A DNA stretch of 40,359 nt, taken from positions 1 to 40,359 of the forward strand of contig QWPB01000082.1 in assembly GCA_003671275.1 (NCBI GenBank), given 5' to 3'. Below the pieces are notes generated by a model. It saw only the letters and a list, made by a program, of their open reading frames with translations, was not told the DNA's origin and searched no databases. Shown here in pieces: positions 17,369 to 27,175 of this stretch; the stretch's first letter is position 1, and each line of letters opens with the position of its first letter. Origin of the DNA: Planctomycetota bacterium (GTDB lineage Bacteria; Planctomycetota; Planctomycetia; Planctomycetales; Planctomycetaceae). Position numbers and translations under genes: made by a program.

Positions 17369-19489
17369 CTAGGTGACCGACGCCCACTTGGCTTCGGAAA
17401 CTGGAATATCCCGTGAAGACTTCCGGTAAATCATGATCCAAACCAGACTAGCCGCCACGCTGAGGACGGCCCCCACCACCAGTGAGACGGGACGATACCG
17501 CCACGTAACCCGGTGTTTTCCAGCGGGCACTTGCACTCCCCGGTAAAGGCCCCGCAGCGTGACCGACTCCGCTGGTTGATCGTCCACTGCCACGTTCCAT
17601 CCGGGATAGGCCAGCTCGCGCAGCTCAACCGTGGCTGGCTGCGCCAGTTCGACGGTGAAGGCCACTCGCTGAGCGGATTGCTCATAGTCGACAACTCGAT
17701 GCGAAACCCGGCCCGCTCGTTCCCACTCGTCGATTTCCGTGCTCCAAAACCGGTAGAGGTAAACCGGTTCCTGAAACTGCCCCCAAACGCGGGCAAAGAA
17801 CGGATCAAATTCTCCCTGGGGATGCAGCGCGGGATCCAAGGCCGTCCAAGCGGGAGCATCGAGCGGCTTCTGACTCAGGATGTGCGTCACCCCGTTCGAC
17901 CAGAGCCAATTGAGGTGTCGTGCGACCGCCTGAGGATTATCCCCATCACGCGAACTGTCGTACGGCGTCATCAGATCCGGATCGAAATACTCCTGAGGCC
18001 CCAGCCCCAGATAGACCGGCCACGCCGAAACCGGCAAAATCGTCGCCACATTCTGGCCCGGAGCCCATAGCCGGGCGGGTGCTTCAGAACTCACCAGCAG
18101 CTGTCTAATCTGGCTCTGTTCCCGAGAATCAACCACCGAATTGTCCAACTGTTGGGCATAGCCGATCATCGGTTCAATACTATACAGATCCCACACGGTC
18201 AGGCTGCACATCGCCAGGCCCATCACGGTACGTCCCAGGCGGCGAATGAACAGGCGATCCAGCGCTGCCCCCGCGCACAAACCGACAGCGATAGCCATCA
18301 GTACCCCATACCGCCCCGCCCCTCGAAAATAAGCAAATCCGGGCACATGCTTCAGGACTAGAAACGGCCAGCCAGTGGCCACCAGCACACCGATCAGTCC
18401 GATGACCACCCACAACGTAAACCGGCGATCGAACTTTTTTCCTGATCGCCAGCGGTGAACCAGTGCTGCCGCACACAGGAGCAGCGGAACCATCCCGAAG
18501 TAAAGATGAGCCTCGACCCTGTTCGTCGCCACAGGGTACGCCCCGCCCCCCCCCTGGAACAGAGCCAGATCGGGATTCATCTCGGGACCATTCCAGACCC
18601 ACAACGAGAACACCTGCGTCAGGTACCACGGAGGAATATGCCCATACCCTGGATCATTTTCATGCCCCACCTGTGACCGCTGACTCCGCAGCATCAACTC
18701 CATCGTCGGGACCAGTTGTACGGCTGCCAGCAGATAGCCGACAACCAGCACTCCCAGAGGCCATGCGGCCCGTTCCCGCCAGCCCGCGAGAGAAAACGGT
18801 GCTCCTCGGCCCTCCCCCCCCGATCCCCAGAGCGTCCGCACGGGAACATAGATTCCCACAGCCAGAGTCGTAATAAACGCCAGATGGAAATGCCCCGCCA
18901 GCAGAAACCCGCCCATCAACGGCCCTAGCCACAACAGGCGACGACGACGCCCCGTCTGACACCAGTCTTCCACACACAGGAAGATCCACGGCATCCACGC
19001 CCCGCCGATAATGGCCCACTCCAGGCAGATCCGCGGAGCAAACCACCCGTAGACGAACACCACCGCCGCCAGAATCGCCCCCCACCAGCGAACCCCCATC
19101 CACCGGGCGTATGCCCAGAACCCCACGAATGCTACGACGAAATGAAGCAGTTGATTCGCGTGGTAGGCCGCATTCAGGTCCAGGCACATGAACAGTAGCA
19201 GTGTCGGCGGGTACAGCACTCCCGTCTGGCTTTCAGCGATTACCGGATACCCCGCCCCGACCCGATGATTCCACAAGGGAATTTCACCATTCCGCAAGCT
19301 GTCCGACAGGAAAGCCTTCTGCGGAAAGTAGTAGGAGAACAGATCGCCCCCGATCAGCGTCCCTCCGTTCCAGGGGCAGATCTTCCACCAGAACAGCAAC
19401 ACCAGCCCGACAGACACGAGAAGAGCGGCCAGCCACTCACGGAGCCGGGGACGAATCGCGGAGACTTCCGTGTCAGTGTCAGGCATCAT
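17369..19489 (-). CDS. YfhO-like multispanning membrane protein
   Basis: A 706-residue protein with about ten to twelve transmembrane helices in the first 430 residues and a final helix at about 675-695. The first extracytoplasmic loop has GGDLFSYYFPQKAF and PLWNHRVGAGYP, typical of the YfhO/GT-C-like glycosyltransferase fold. The C-terminal soluble domain ends with YPGWNVAVDDQPAE and VPAGKHRVTWRYRP, the signature of this family. YfhO-type proteins are tied to lipid-linked sugar transfer or lipoteichoic-acid glycosylation in Firmicutes; the acceptor here is unknown. It lies 31 nt after the DUF3467 gene and 47 nt before terC. Confidence 0.85.
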   Translation of the reverse strand: MMPDTDTEVSAIRPRLREWLAALLVSVGLVLLFWWKICPWNGGTLIGGDLFSYYFPQKAFLSDSLRNGEIPLWNHRVGAGYPVIAESQTGVLYPPTLLLFMCLDLNAAYHANQLLHFVVAFVGFWAYARWMGVRWWGAILAAVVFVYGWFAPRICLEWAIIGGAWMPWIFLCVEDWCQTGRRRRLLWLGPLMGGFLLAGHFHLAFITTLAVGIYVPVRTLWGSGGEGRGAPFSLAGWRERAAWPLGVLVVGYLLAAVQLVPTMELMLRSQRSQVGHENDPGYGHIPPWYLTQVFSLWVWNGPEMNPDLALFQGGGGAYPVATNRVEAHLYFGMVPLLLCAAALVHRWRSGKKFDRRFTLWVVIGLIGVLVATGWPFLVLKHVPGFAYFRGAGRYGVLMAIAVGLCAGAALDRLFIRRLGRTVMGLAMCSLTVWDLYSIEPMIGYAQQLDNSVVDSREQSQIRQLLVSSEAPARLWAPGQNVATILPVSAWPVYLGLGPQEYFDPDLMTPYDSSRDGDNPQAVARHLNWLWSNGVTHILSQKPLDAPAWTALDPALHPQGEFDPFFARVWGQFQEPVYLYRFWSTEIDEWERAGRVSHRVVDYEQSAQRVAFTVELAQPATVELRELAYPGWNVAVDDQPAESVTLRGLYRGVQVPAGKHRVTWRYRPVSLVVGAVLSVAASLVWIMIYRKSSRDIPVSEAKWASVT

Positions 19490-19520
19490 GTGTACTCGAT
19501 CACCGGGATACGCCGTACAT

Positions 19521-20213
19521 TCAGTTCGCAGACGGTCCGGGGATGCCTCCGATGGGACCGCCTGCTGGAGGCTGGAGCGCCCGCTGCAATGAAGTCAGCA
19601 CCGGTGGGATATGCGGAATCGCCATGTAGACCCGCGAGGTCACGCAGGAACGCGGGTAGAAGTTGGCGATGAAATCAAAGCAATACTCCGTCCCCGAGTG
19701 CCGCACCATCACGGCGTTCGCATACCGCCCGATCGCCACAGCCTCCGGGATCTTCAGATCGTCATAGATATCATCGATGGAAGGTGACGCCGCGGACGAT
19801 TTCCCAGACTCCATCGCGGGAGAAGGAATGCCCGCACCCGCCAGCTGGCCTTCGACCGCATCGAGTTCCTCCGCTGTGGATACGGGTTCCGGATTCTTGG
19901 GACGTGGCATTGCCGGAATCGCCCCGAAATTCTGCTCGTAAAGCCGCATGTTGTCCTGCAACACCGCGACGAACTGCCGAGCGACAATCAGCGGCAGAAT
20001 CACGCGAGACACCACCCGTTGCGTTTCACCCATTCGCATGGCGAAATCGATCACCAGTTCAAATGGCCCCGTCAGAACCATCACTCCATTGCTGAACGCT
20101 CCCACGGAGACTTCGTCACTGATGCGGGCACTCAATTGAGAATGCCGGACCTGTCCATGCAGGGGCGGGGGATCATCATGGTGCTGTGGATCATTCTCAG
20201 GATGGGAAGACAT
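19521..20213 (-). CDS. Protein with two DUF3467-like domains
   Basis: A 230-residue hypothetical. The N-terminal DUF3467-like domain (about residues 26-92) contains ISDEVSVGAFSNGVMVL and SRVILPLIVARQFVAVLQ. A proline/serine-rich linker follows. A second copy (about 155-215) contains VAIGRYANAVMVRH and SRVYMAIPHIPPVLTSLQ. Both halves carry the same A-N-A/G-V-MV ... DF ... SRV pattern, so this is an internal duplication. DUF3467 proteins are usually about 100 residues with one domain; their function is not known. The ATG at 20213 is chosen because the 22 residues upstream are not family-like. Confidence 0.75.
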   Translation of the reverse strand: MSSHPENDPQHHDDPPPLHGQVRHSQLSARISDEVSVGAFSNGVMVLTGPFELVIDFAMRMGETQRVVSRVILPLIVARQFVAVLQDNMRLYEQNFGAIPAMPRPKNPEPVSTAEELDAVEGQLAGAGIPSPAMESGKSSAASPSIDDIYDDLKIPEAVAIGRYANAVMVRHSGTEYCFDFIANFYPRSCVTSRVYMAIPHIPPVLTSLQRALQPPAGGPIGGIPGPSAN

Positions 20214-20286
20214 ATCCGGGGACTCTGAAAACGCGACAACTGAAAACGGGAGCGGCGAATTGCCGGTTCCCTTCCACATGGCAGGA

Positions 20287-22131
20287 TTACGGGACGCGAG
20301 GCACGTTACCCACGACCGGCTTCAGCCCCAACTTCCGGGCAGCGGGAATGGGATCTTCGTACGGCAGACTCTTCAGGTATTCCACCAGGTCGGCCACCTG
20401 GTCTCTGGTCAGATGGCTGGTCACGCCATGCTGATCCTTGGGATTCTCCGTCGTCAGAACTTCTTCGAGGGTTTTCGCCCGTCCATGGTGCAGATACGGC
20501 GCCGAGCGGTAAACACCAAACAGTGTCGGAGTGTCGTACGCTGGCTCCATCTTCTCCGTCGGGTCGGCATTCCCTGTCCCCACATCGTGGCGAACCAGCT
20601 TCCCGGCCTGAGAATCGGTCAGCAGCGGACCGCGATGGCACCGGGCACAGCCGGTCTGTTCACTCAGGAAGAGGACGTGGCCTCGCTGGGCCGCTTCCGA
20701 CAGCCCGTCTTTCGCATGGGGACTCAGCGGAAAGGCGTGCGAGTTCGTATAGACCGCCAGCGCATCCAGCGCCTCTGACAGTCCCTGATTCGGCTGAGCC
20801 AGTGATTCATGGATCGATCCGGGAGCCAGTCCTCGTCCCTGCATCAGCGGCCCGCGAATCGTGTGTTCAAAATCCTGGACCTCGTCGCGATCCGCTGACC
20901 AGTGCAGCGGATGCGTCCATGCCAGACCAAACATCGGCTGCGTATCGCGCAGGCCTTCCGGCTGTTGCCAGACTCGGCCATCGGATTCTCCATCAGGATG
21001 ACAACTGGAGCAGGATATCCACCGTCGTCCCACCATCGGCTGATTGGCGGAATAAAACAGCTTCTTGCCCAACAGTGTCACCGTATCCAGGGGCGACTCG
21101 CACACCGAAATCTCGGCCAGCAGCTTGGACTGCCCCAGACTGATTCGCATGACATTGAAATCAAGGGCGTTGTAGACGAAGTACGACTCCCCATCGGCGG
21201 CAAACCGCACCGCGCGGGGGTTGGCCCCCACGCGAAGTGTCTGTCGATGGCGCAGTTCCGTCTCTGGATTGACGTCACTGACGAACAGATCATCCGTCCC
21301 GGCAAACAGAATGATGGCTGTCTGCCCATCGGGAGAAATTGCCATCTCCCACGGATTCGCGACGACCAGAGCTCCCGTGAAGGAGTCCATTGGACGGCGA
21401 GTGCGCTCCGCGGGCCCTTCGGCGGGTGTGTTCAAAATCGCTACGTAGGGGAAGATCGATCCGGCCCCATGCGCCACGGTATTGCGGGACCGCTGATGTG
21501 GTATGTAGGCCCGATCGCGAGTCGGATGAAATGTCACCTGCCGGGCCAGGTTGTCCTGTTCCGTTCCGATCCATTCATGTCGCTTCTCTCCGGTGGTCCG
21601 GTCGAAAGAACGGGCAATCCCCGTGAAATACTCCGCGACCATCACCGTCTTTTCATCCGGTGAAATTGCCAACCCCTTGGTGAAACGGCCCGCAGCCCAC
21701 ATCCGCGTGATCGCATGCGTTCTCGGGTCGATCTCCACGACCTGCCCGGGATAGTCCAACGTCACATACAGCCGGTCACCAGACTTGGTTGAAACGATGC
21801 CATATGGCTCATCAAAGACTGCGGTCCGAGCGACTTCCTTCCCCGCGTCGGCATCCACGAAGACGACGACATCATCGCAATAGGCCGCCACAGCCAGATG
21901 ATGACTCTCTCCGATGAACGAAACCCCTTCGGGGTGCTTTCCAACCACGACTTCGTGCAGCTTGATGTTCGTGTCCACGTCGATGATGGTCACGGTTCCG
22001 CTGTCTCGATTGGAGCAGGCCAGCAGCTTCCCATCGTTGGACACATCCATCAGGCTGCTGGACGTTCCCGCCCAGGCGGTTCCGCTGACCAGCAGCAACC
22101 CAGCCACCATCCGCATCACGAGGTTACTCAT
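20287..22131 (-). CDS. Exported YncE-like beta-propeller / di-heme cytochrome c protein
   Basis: A 614-residue protein. A Sec signal peptide (GLLLVSGTAWA, residues 11-21) precedes a seven-bladed YncE/Nitrous-oxide-reductase-like propeller (about 25-345). The C-terminal part holds two heme c sites, CSSCH (374-378) and CARCH (495-499), as in MauG/di-heme cytochrome c peroxidases. A possible axial ligand region is MEPAYDTPTLFGVYRSAPYLHHG. It is probably periplasmic with a redox role; the substrate is unknown. The ATG at 22131 has GGAG 6 nt upstream; it overlaps the end of mcsB by 8 nt. Confidence 0.87.
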   Translation of the reverse strand: MSNLVMRMVAGLLLVSGTAWAGTSSSLMDVSNDGKLLACSNRDSGTVTIIDVDTNIKLHEVVVGKHPEGVSFIGESHHLAVAAYCDDVVVFVDADAGKEVARTAVFDEPYGIVSTKSGDRLYVTLDYPGQVVEIDPRTHAITRMWAAGRFTKGLAISPDEKTVMVAEYFTGIARSFDRTTGEKRHEWIGTEQDNLARQVTFHPTRDRAYIPHQRSRNTVAHGAGSIFPYVAILNTPAEGPAERTRRPMDSFTGALVVANPWEMAISPDGQTAIILFAGTDDLFVSDVNPETELRHRQTLRVGANPRAVRFAADGESYFVYNALDFNVMRISLGQSKLLAEISVCESPLDTVTLLGKKLFYSANQPMVGRRWISCSSCHPDGESDGRVWQQPEGLRDTQPMFGLAWTHPLHWSADRDEVQDFEHTIRGPLMQGRGLAPGSIHESLAQPNQGLSEALDALAVYTNSHAFPLSPHAKDGLSEAAQRGHVLFLSEQTGCARCHRGPLLTDSQAGKLVRHDVGTGNADPTEKMEPAYDTPTLFGVYRSAPYLHHGRAKTLEEVLTTENPKDQHGVTSHLTRDQVADLVEYLKSLPYEDPIPAARKLGLKPVVGNVPRVP

Positions 22132-23197
22132 CGGCATCTCCTTCTCCGGCCCCCAGCCGCTGACGGATATATGAGGCCCGCTTCGCATTGCGATCCGAGG
22201 ACTCCAGCGGGGTACGACTCAACATCTGCAGATGGGCCGGTTGCGTGTGGATGAACAGCTCGTTGATCGTGGGGATTTCGATCCCTTCGATCAGCCCCAG
22301 ATTGATCCCCAGTCGCACACTCGACAGCAGGTGCATCGTCTCCTCCGAGGTGATCGTCCTCGCATTTCGCAGAATACCAATCGCCCGTGACACCTTGTCG
22401 TGGAGTTTGTCCGAATTTTGCTGAACCATCTCACGACGAGTGCGGCGTTCGTATTCGAGGATATCAGGAATCACCTCTCGCACTTCTTCGATGATCCGGG
22501 GTTCTGACCGGCCCAGCGTCGACTGGTTCGAGACCTGGTAGAAGTCGCCCATCGCCTGGCTTCCTTCCCCATACAGCCCACGCACGGCCAACCCCATTTT
22601 GTGCATCGACTGGAAGACTTTCTGAATCTCCTTGGTCATCACCAGCGCGGGAAGATGCAGCATCACACTGACCCGCATCCCGGTCCCCACATTCGTCGGA
22701 CACGAGGTCAGATAGCCAAACTCCGAGTTAAAGGCGAACTTCACCTGCTGCTGCAGGCGGTCATCCATCTGACTGATTTCCTGCCAACACTCTTCCAGGG
22801 CCATGCCGCTGCGCAGAACCTGCATCCGCAGATGATCCTCTTCATTGACCATCAGGCTGATCGACTCTTGAGGTCCGATCCCCGTACCGCGCGGCCCTTT
22901 CGACTCCGAATGTTCCCGGCTGATGATCTGCCGTTCCACCAGAAACTGCCGCTGCAACGACTCCAGCGGATCGATGCGAACATAACCCGGAGATCCAGCG
23001 GGCAGTACCTCTGCCACTGGTCCACGCAGCACCGCCTCGACATCTCCCTTAACCGCTTCGCTGGCCTGGGGCGGAAATGGAAACCGGTCCAGATTACGGG
23101 CCAATCGCACCCGGCTGGATACAACCACGTCAGATTCGGGACCAATCCCCCGAAGCCACTCGCCGCTGCTGTGAGTCAAAGCATCAAAATCAAGCAC
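22124..23197 (-). CDS. mcsB: Protein-arginine kinase McsB
   Basis: A 357-residue phosphagen-kinase-fold protein that phosphorylates arginine side chains, marking proteins for ClpCP in Firmicutes. Signatures are GPESDVVVSSRVRLARNL, SLMVNEEDHLRMQ, FGYLTSCPTNVGTGMRVSVMLHLPAL and the C-terminal dimer/pArg region SVRLGINLGLI. The preferred start is a GTG at 23197 with GAGG 6 nt upstream; an upstream frame to 23314 would overlap mcsA and is not family-like. mcsA lies 70 nt upstream, as in Firmicutes, but ctsR and clpC are not in the window. Confidence 0.93.
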   Translation of the reverse strand: MLDFDALTHSSGEWLRGIGPESDVVVSSRVRLARNLDRFPFPPQASEAVKGDVEAVLRGPVAEVLPAGSPGYVRIDPLESLQRQFLVERQIISREHSESKGPRGTGIGPQESISLMVNEEDHLRMQVLRSGMALEECWQEISQMDDRLQQQVKFAFNSEFGYLTSCPTNVGTGMRVSVMLHLPALVMTKEIQKVFQSMHKMGLAVRGLYGEGSQAMGDFYQVSNQSTLGRSEPRIIEEVREVIPDILEYERRTRREMVQQNSDKLHDKVSRAIGILRNARTITSEETMHLLSSVRLGINLGLIEGIEIPTINELFIHTQPAHLQMLSRTPLESSDRNAKRASYIRQRLGAGEGDADE

Positions 23198-23267
23198 CGC
23201 TGTCCTCGTTCTGCTTACGGGTTCGATGACCCGGTGGAAACAACTGGGGAAACCGACTGTCTCAGCA

Positions 23268-23816
23268 TCAACTGGTCGATTCCGATGAGTCGGTGGCTGC
23301 TGCTGTCGCCTCAATCGACTGAATCTCGTCCCGCAGCCGTGCCGCCTCTTCGTACCGCTCCTGCTCGACAGCCGCCTTCAATTCATTTCGCAGTCGGACC
23401 ATCTCGTGATGACGCAGTACGCTGTCAGAGGTCTCGGGAGGACATTTCCCGACGTGCTGCACTTCCTGATGGATACTTTCCAGCAGCGGAATCAAGTCGT
23501 CGTGAAACGCGGTATAGCACTGCGGACATCCCAGACGCCCCACGCTTCGAAACTGCTTGAAGCTGATCCCGCACGACGGACAGACCGGTGAAACGGCCAT
23601 CTCTTCTTCTTCGGCCTGCAAAGCCTCGGATTCAGCGGTCAGCTCGTCCGCCGTCTCGTCCTCGTCATCCGGATCGGACAGCAGCCCGCCGACTTCCACT
23701 GTGCTCAAATACTTTTGAGCACAGGTCTCACACAGATGGACCACCTGCGCTTTGGCATCATGGATCTCGGTGATGTGAAGCGTGGCTGGCTTCGGACACC
23801 GCATGCACTTCTTCAT
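23268..23816 (-). CDS. mcsA: McsA-like UVR/zinc-finger activator of McsB
   Basis: A 182-residue protein. Two zinc-binding parts are formed by CxxC pairs C4/C7 with C29/C32, and C79/C82 with C97/C100. An acidic linker (about 46-73) lies between them. The C-terminus is a UVR coiled coil, RNELKAAVEQERYEEAARLRD. In Firmicutes McsA binds and activates McsB. The ATG at 23816 is set by the first CxxC, which lies just inside it. It heads a run of eight same-strand genes with gaps of 114 nt or less. The divergent PSCyt1 gene begins 269 nt away, so the promoters of both lie between them. Confidence 0.9.
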   Translation of the reverse strand: MKKCMRCPKPATLHITEIHDAKAQVVHLCETCAQKYLSTVEVGGLLSDPDDEDETADELTAESEALQAEEEEMAVSPVCPSCGISFKQFRSVGRLGCPQCYTAFHDDLIPLLESIHQEVQHVGKCPPETSDSVLRHHEMVRLRNELKAAVEQERYEEAARLRDEIQSIEATAAATDSSESTS

Positions 23817-24085
23817 GGTCAATGGTTCTCCGGCCACTGCCGGTCCGCAGGTTCCGGAAACTCTCCTCGTTCCGAAATCCCTCCGACTCCGACAATGCCT
23901 CTGGAAACTATAGCAACCCCCGGCCCACGATGGCACATCAGCTACGGCCCCCAGCTGCAAGAGACACCTCACGCCGGGAAACAGGCGGATGGGATTGCCG
24001 ATCAAAACCCGCTGATATAACCTGAATACCCCTGCCTGACGGTTTCTGTTGCACGCGGTTTGCACCTGCCTGAAATAGCACTCCC

Positions 24086-27000
24086 ATGAAAACTCTGCCC
24101 TGGATCGCTGCCCTTGCGATGTTCGCCCTCCCCCTGACTCTGGCAGGTGCCGATGATCAGGGGCTGCAGCTCTTTGAACAGAAGATCCGTCCCGTATTGG
24201 TGCAACACTGTTACAGTTGCCACTCCGTCGAAGCTCGCAACGCCAAGAAGCTGCAAGGAGGTCTGTATCTAGATACGGCAGCCGGAGTGCTGGCCGGTGG
24301 TGACACGGGCCCGTCAATCATTCCGGGGAAATCGGCAGAAAGTCTGTTGCTCAAGGCATTGAAGCATGACGGATTTGAGATGCCTCCGGCAGGAAAACTG
24401 CCCGACGAGGTGCTCGCCGACTTCACCCGTTGGATCGACCTGGGCGCACCGGACCCGCGCGAGGGTGCTGTTCCGACAAAACCGAAGCGGGAGATTAATC
24501 TCGATGAGGGAAAAACGTGGTGGGCTTTTCAACCACTCCGAGAAGTGACGCTGCCGGATTCTCAGAAACCCATTGACGGGCTCATTCGCCAGGCCCAACA
24601 GTCCAACAGCCTGAAGCCGAATCCCCCCGCCAGTCGAGAGAAGCTGATTCGCCGAGCCTATTTCGATCTGATCGGCCTGCCCCCTACGCCGGAACAAGTG
24701 GCCGCCTTCGTTGTCGACAATTCACCGCAAGCCTTCGAGAAGGTCGTCGATGAACTACTGACCCGCCCCGCCTATGGCGAGCGATGGGCCCGCCACTGGC
24801 TCGATACCGCCCGGTTCGCCGAAAGTGGCGGATACGAGTTCGACGGCTTTCGCCCTGGCGCTTACCACTACCGGGATTGGGTCATTCGGGCACTCAATGA
24901 TGACATGCCCTATGACCAGTTCGTACGTCTGCAACTGGCGGGAGACATTCTGCATCCCGACGATATCCAGGCAGCTGCGGCAACGGGATTTCTCGTGGCG
25001 GGCCCCTACCCGGGACAGATCACGGCCAAAACGGTCGAACAGATCCGCTACGATCAGCTGGACGACATGATGATGACCATCGGTGGATCAATGCTCGGCC
25101 TGACGCTCGGCTGTGTGCGCTGCCACGAACACAAGTACGATCCCATCCCTCACCAGGATTACTACGCCCTCGTGGCTTCACTGGGAAAAACGGTTCACGG
25201 GCCACGAACCATGGACCTGGACCCCGCAGCCACCGAGGCCGCTCAGCAGAAACATCAAGCCGAACATCAACCGCTCATGGCCGCACTTCAGCAATTCGCA
25301 GCCATCGAAGTGGTACCGCGATTCAATACGTGGAAATCCACGCACTGGAACGCGCAGCCCGAGACCCCGCGCTGGCAGACCCTCGAACCGATCGAACTCG
25401 ATGCGGAACGCTCGTATCTGAAGGTATTGCCGGGAGGGATCATCGCTCACGATGGTCTGCTGAATCCGGGAACCCGTGTCCGCCAGCGAGGCCAAAAGCG
25501 AAACGTCGGTGGCGATGAGATGTACCGTCTGACCTTTCATACCCATCAGAAGAATCTGCAGTCACTCCGACTGGATGCCCTGACGGACAAATCACTTCCC
25601 CAGCGTGGACCGGGACTCAATGGCGATGGCAGCTTTCAGCTCGCCAACGTCCAAGTGACAGCCCGACCGCTCGATCCGGCGGTGAAAGATCCCGAGCAGA
25701 TCCTCAAGCTCAAGCCCGCCTTGGCGGCCTTCGAAGACAAGGACCAGCCACTCGGCAATGCCATCGACGACAAACCCAATACGGCCTGGGTCGTTCGGGA
25801 AACCGCCAGGAAGGACAACGCCGCAATCCTGGAACTCGAAACACCTCTCGCCGGTTTCAACGGAGGCACTGAACTGGTGGTCGAATTGAAGTTCCGAGAG
25901 CTGGGATTGGGGAAGCTGCAGATTTCTGTCAGCGCGGAAGCGAACCCTGCGACCTGGGCGGGACAGGTAACCTCGCAGCATCTCGGAGAACTGCGAGCGA
26001 TCACCGCGACATACCCCAACGAAATTCCAGAGGGGGTCCGCAGCTCCCTGGTCCGGTGGTTCGCACCGTTCGACTCCGAGACCGCTCAAGTCCTGACTGC
26101 CGTACGCGACCATGCCGCTCAATACCCCCGACCCAACTTATCCGAAGTCTATACGACGGTCGCCGGAGGACAGGAGGTCTTCTATCTGCGGCGCGGTGAA
26201 GTCGCGAACAAGCAGGAGAAGGCCGAACCAGGCTACCTGCAAGTCCTGTGGCGAAGCAGCGAACCGCCCCGTCCCGCACCGGATGCAACACCCGTCGACC
26301 CGCGGGTCTCCTTGGCTCAGTGGATCACGGATGTGGATCGTGGCGCAGCCCCCTTGTTGGCGAGAGTGATTGTGAATCGCCTGTGGCAACACCATTTCGG
26401 AGAGGGAATCGTCGGAACGCCCAATGACTTTGGCGTCCAGGGAGACCCACCGAGCCATCCCGAACTGCTGGAGTACCTCGCCTTGGAATTACAGCGCGGC
26501 GGGTGGAAGCTCAAACCGTTACATCGCCAAATGATGCTCAGTGACACCTACCAGCAATCCCACGAAGTCGATGCCGAGAACCTGCGGATTGATCCAACTA
26601 ACAAGTACCTGTGGCACCACCGTCCCCGTCGACTCGAAGCGGAGGCTCTTCGTGATGCAATGCTGGCCATCGGTGGCAACCTGGAGGCCACCATGTACGG
26701 TCCCAGCGTCCTCGACAACACCCTCCGACGCAGCATCTATCTGCGGGTCAAACGGAGCGAACTGCTGCCGGTCATGACGATGTTCGATGCTCCAGAACCC
26801 ACACAAAGCATCGGAGAACGAAGTGTCACCACAGTCCCCACTCAAGCCCTGTCGATGATGAACTCCCCGTTTGCCAGACAACAGTCCGAGAAGCTGCTCT
26901 CCCGCATCCGCCCCACTCCCGAGACATCACTCGCCACCGCAATCGATCGGGGTTACCAGATCGTTTACAACCGGCTTCCCAGCGACTCCGAGCGATCGCT

Positions 27001-27127
27001 GATGACGACATTTATCGATCAGCAGCGGACCCAGCTGGGAGCCGACAAGCCCGATTCGACGGACAAGGCACTCGTGGAGTTCTGCCAGGTGCTGCTCTGC
27101 CTGAATGAGTTCGTCTACATCGACTGA
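24086..27127 (+). CDS. PSCyt1 cytochrome c / DUF1549 / DUF1553 surface protein
   Basis: A 1013-residue exported protein of the planctomycete PSD1 type. A Sec signal peptide (cut near AGA, about residue 22) precedes a cytochrome c-like domain with C42-x-x-C45-H46 and the axial-Met segment FEMPP (M99). DUF1549 (about 165-370) includes RRAYFDLIGLPPTPEQV, RWARHWLDTARFAES and a second CVRCH (343-347). A middle linker (about 375-730) contains a beta-rich region. DUF1553 (about 735-1010) includes RVIVNRLWQHHFGEGIV and the typical C-terminal CQVLLCLNEFVYID. It pairs with the DUF1501 gene 48 nt downstream. Family roles are inferred to be surface polymer breakdown or redox; none is proven. Confidence 0.92.
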   Translation: MKTLPWIAALAMFALPLTLAGADDQGLQLFEQKIRPVLVQHCYSCHSVEARNAKKLQGGLYLDTAAGVLAGGDTGPSIIPGKSAESLLLKALKHDGFEMPPAGKLPDEVLADFTRWIDLGAPDPREGAVPTKPKREINLDEGKTWWAFQPLREVTLPDSQKPIDGLIRQAQQSNSLKPNPPASREKLIRRAYFDLIGLPPTPEQVAAFVVDNSPQAFEKVVDELLTRPAYGERWARHWLDTARFAESGGYEFDGFRPGAYHYRDWVIRALNDDMPYDQFVRLQLAGDILHPDDIQAAAATGFLVAGPYPGQITAKTVEQIRYDQLDDMMMTIGGSMLGLTLGCVRCHEHKYDPIPHQDYYALVASLGKTVHGPRTMDLDPAATEAAQQKHQAEHQPLMAALQQFAAIEVVPRFNTWKSTHWNAQPETPRWQTLEPIELDAERSYLKVLPGGIIAHDGLLNPGTRVRQRGQKRNVGGDEMYRLTFHTHQKNLQSLRLDALTDKSLPQRGPGLNGDGSFQLANVQVTARPLDPAVKDPEQILKLKPALAAFEDKDQPLGNAIDDKPNTAWVVRETARKDNAAILELETPLAGFNGGTELVVELKFRELGLGKLQISVSAEANPATWAGQVTSQHLGELRAITATYPNEIPEGVRSSLVRWFAPFDSETAQVLTAVRDHAAQYPRPNLSEVYTTVAGGQEVFYLRRGEVANKQEKAEPGYLQVLWRSSEPPRPAPDATPVDPRVSLAQWITDVDRGAAPLLARVIVNRLWQHHFGEGIVGTPNDFGVQGDPPSHPELLEYLALELQRGGWKLKPLHRQMMLSDTYQQSHEVDAENLRIDPTNKYLWHHRPRRLEAEALRDAMLAIGGNLEATMYGPSVLDNTLRRSIYLRVKRSELLPVMTMFDAPEPTQSIGERSVTTVPTQALSMMNSPFARQQSEKLLSRIRPTPETSLATAIDRGYQIVYNRLPSDSERSLMTTFIDQQRTQLGADKPDSTDKALVEFCQVLLCLNEFVYID

Positions 27128-27175
27128 CCCCCTGAACAACGCGATGTGTGATCCGACCATCCCAGGAAATCCACC

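Noticed and set aside
20287-22131. Reading the cytochrome c/YncE protein as a plain cytochrome c peroxidase
   Set aside because: The N-terminal half is a beta-propeller with no peroxidase relation; only the C-terminal half resembles di-heme peroxidases.
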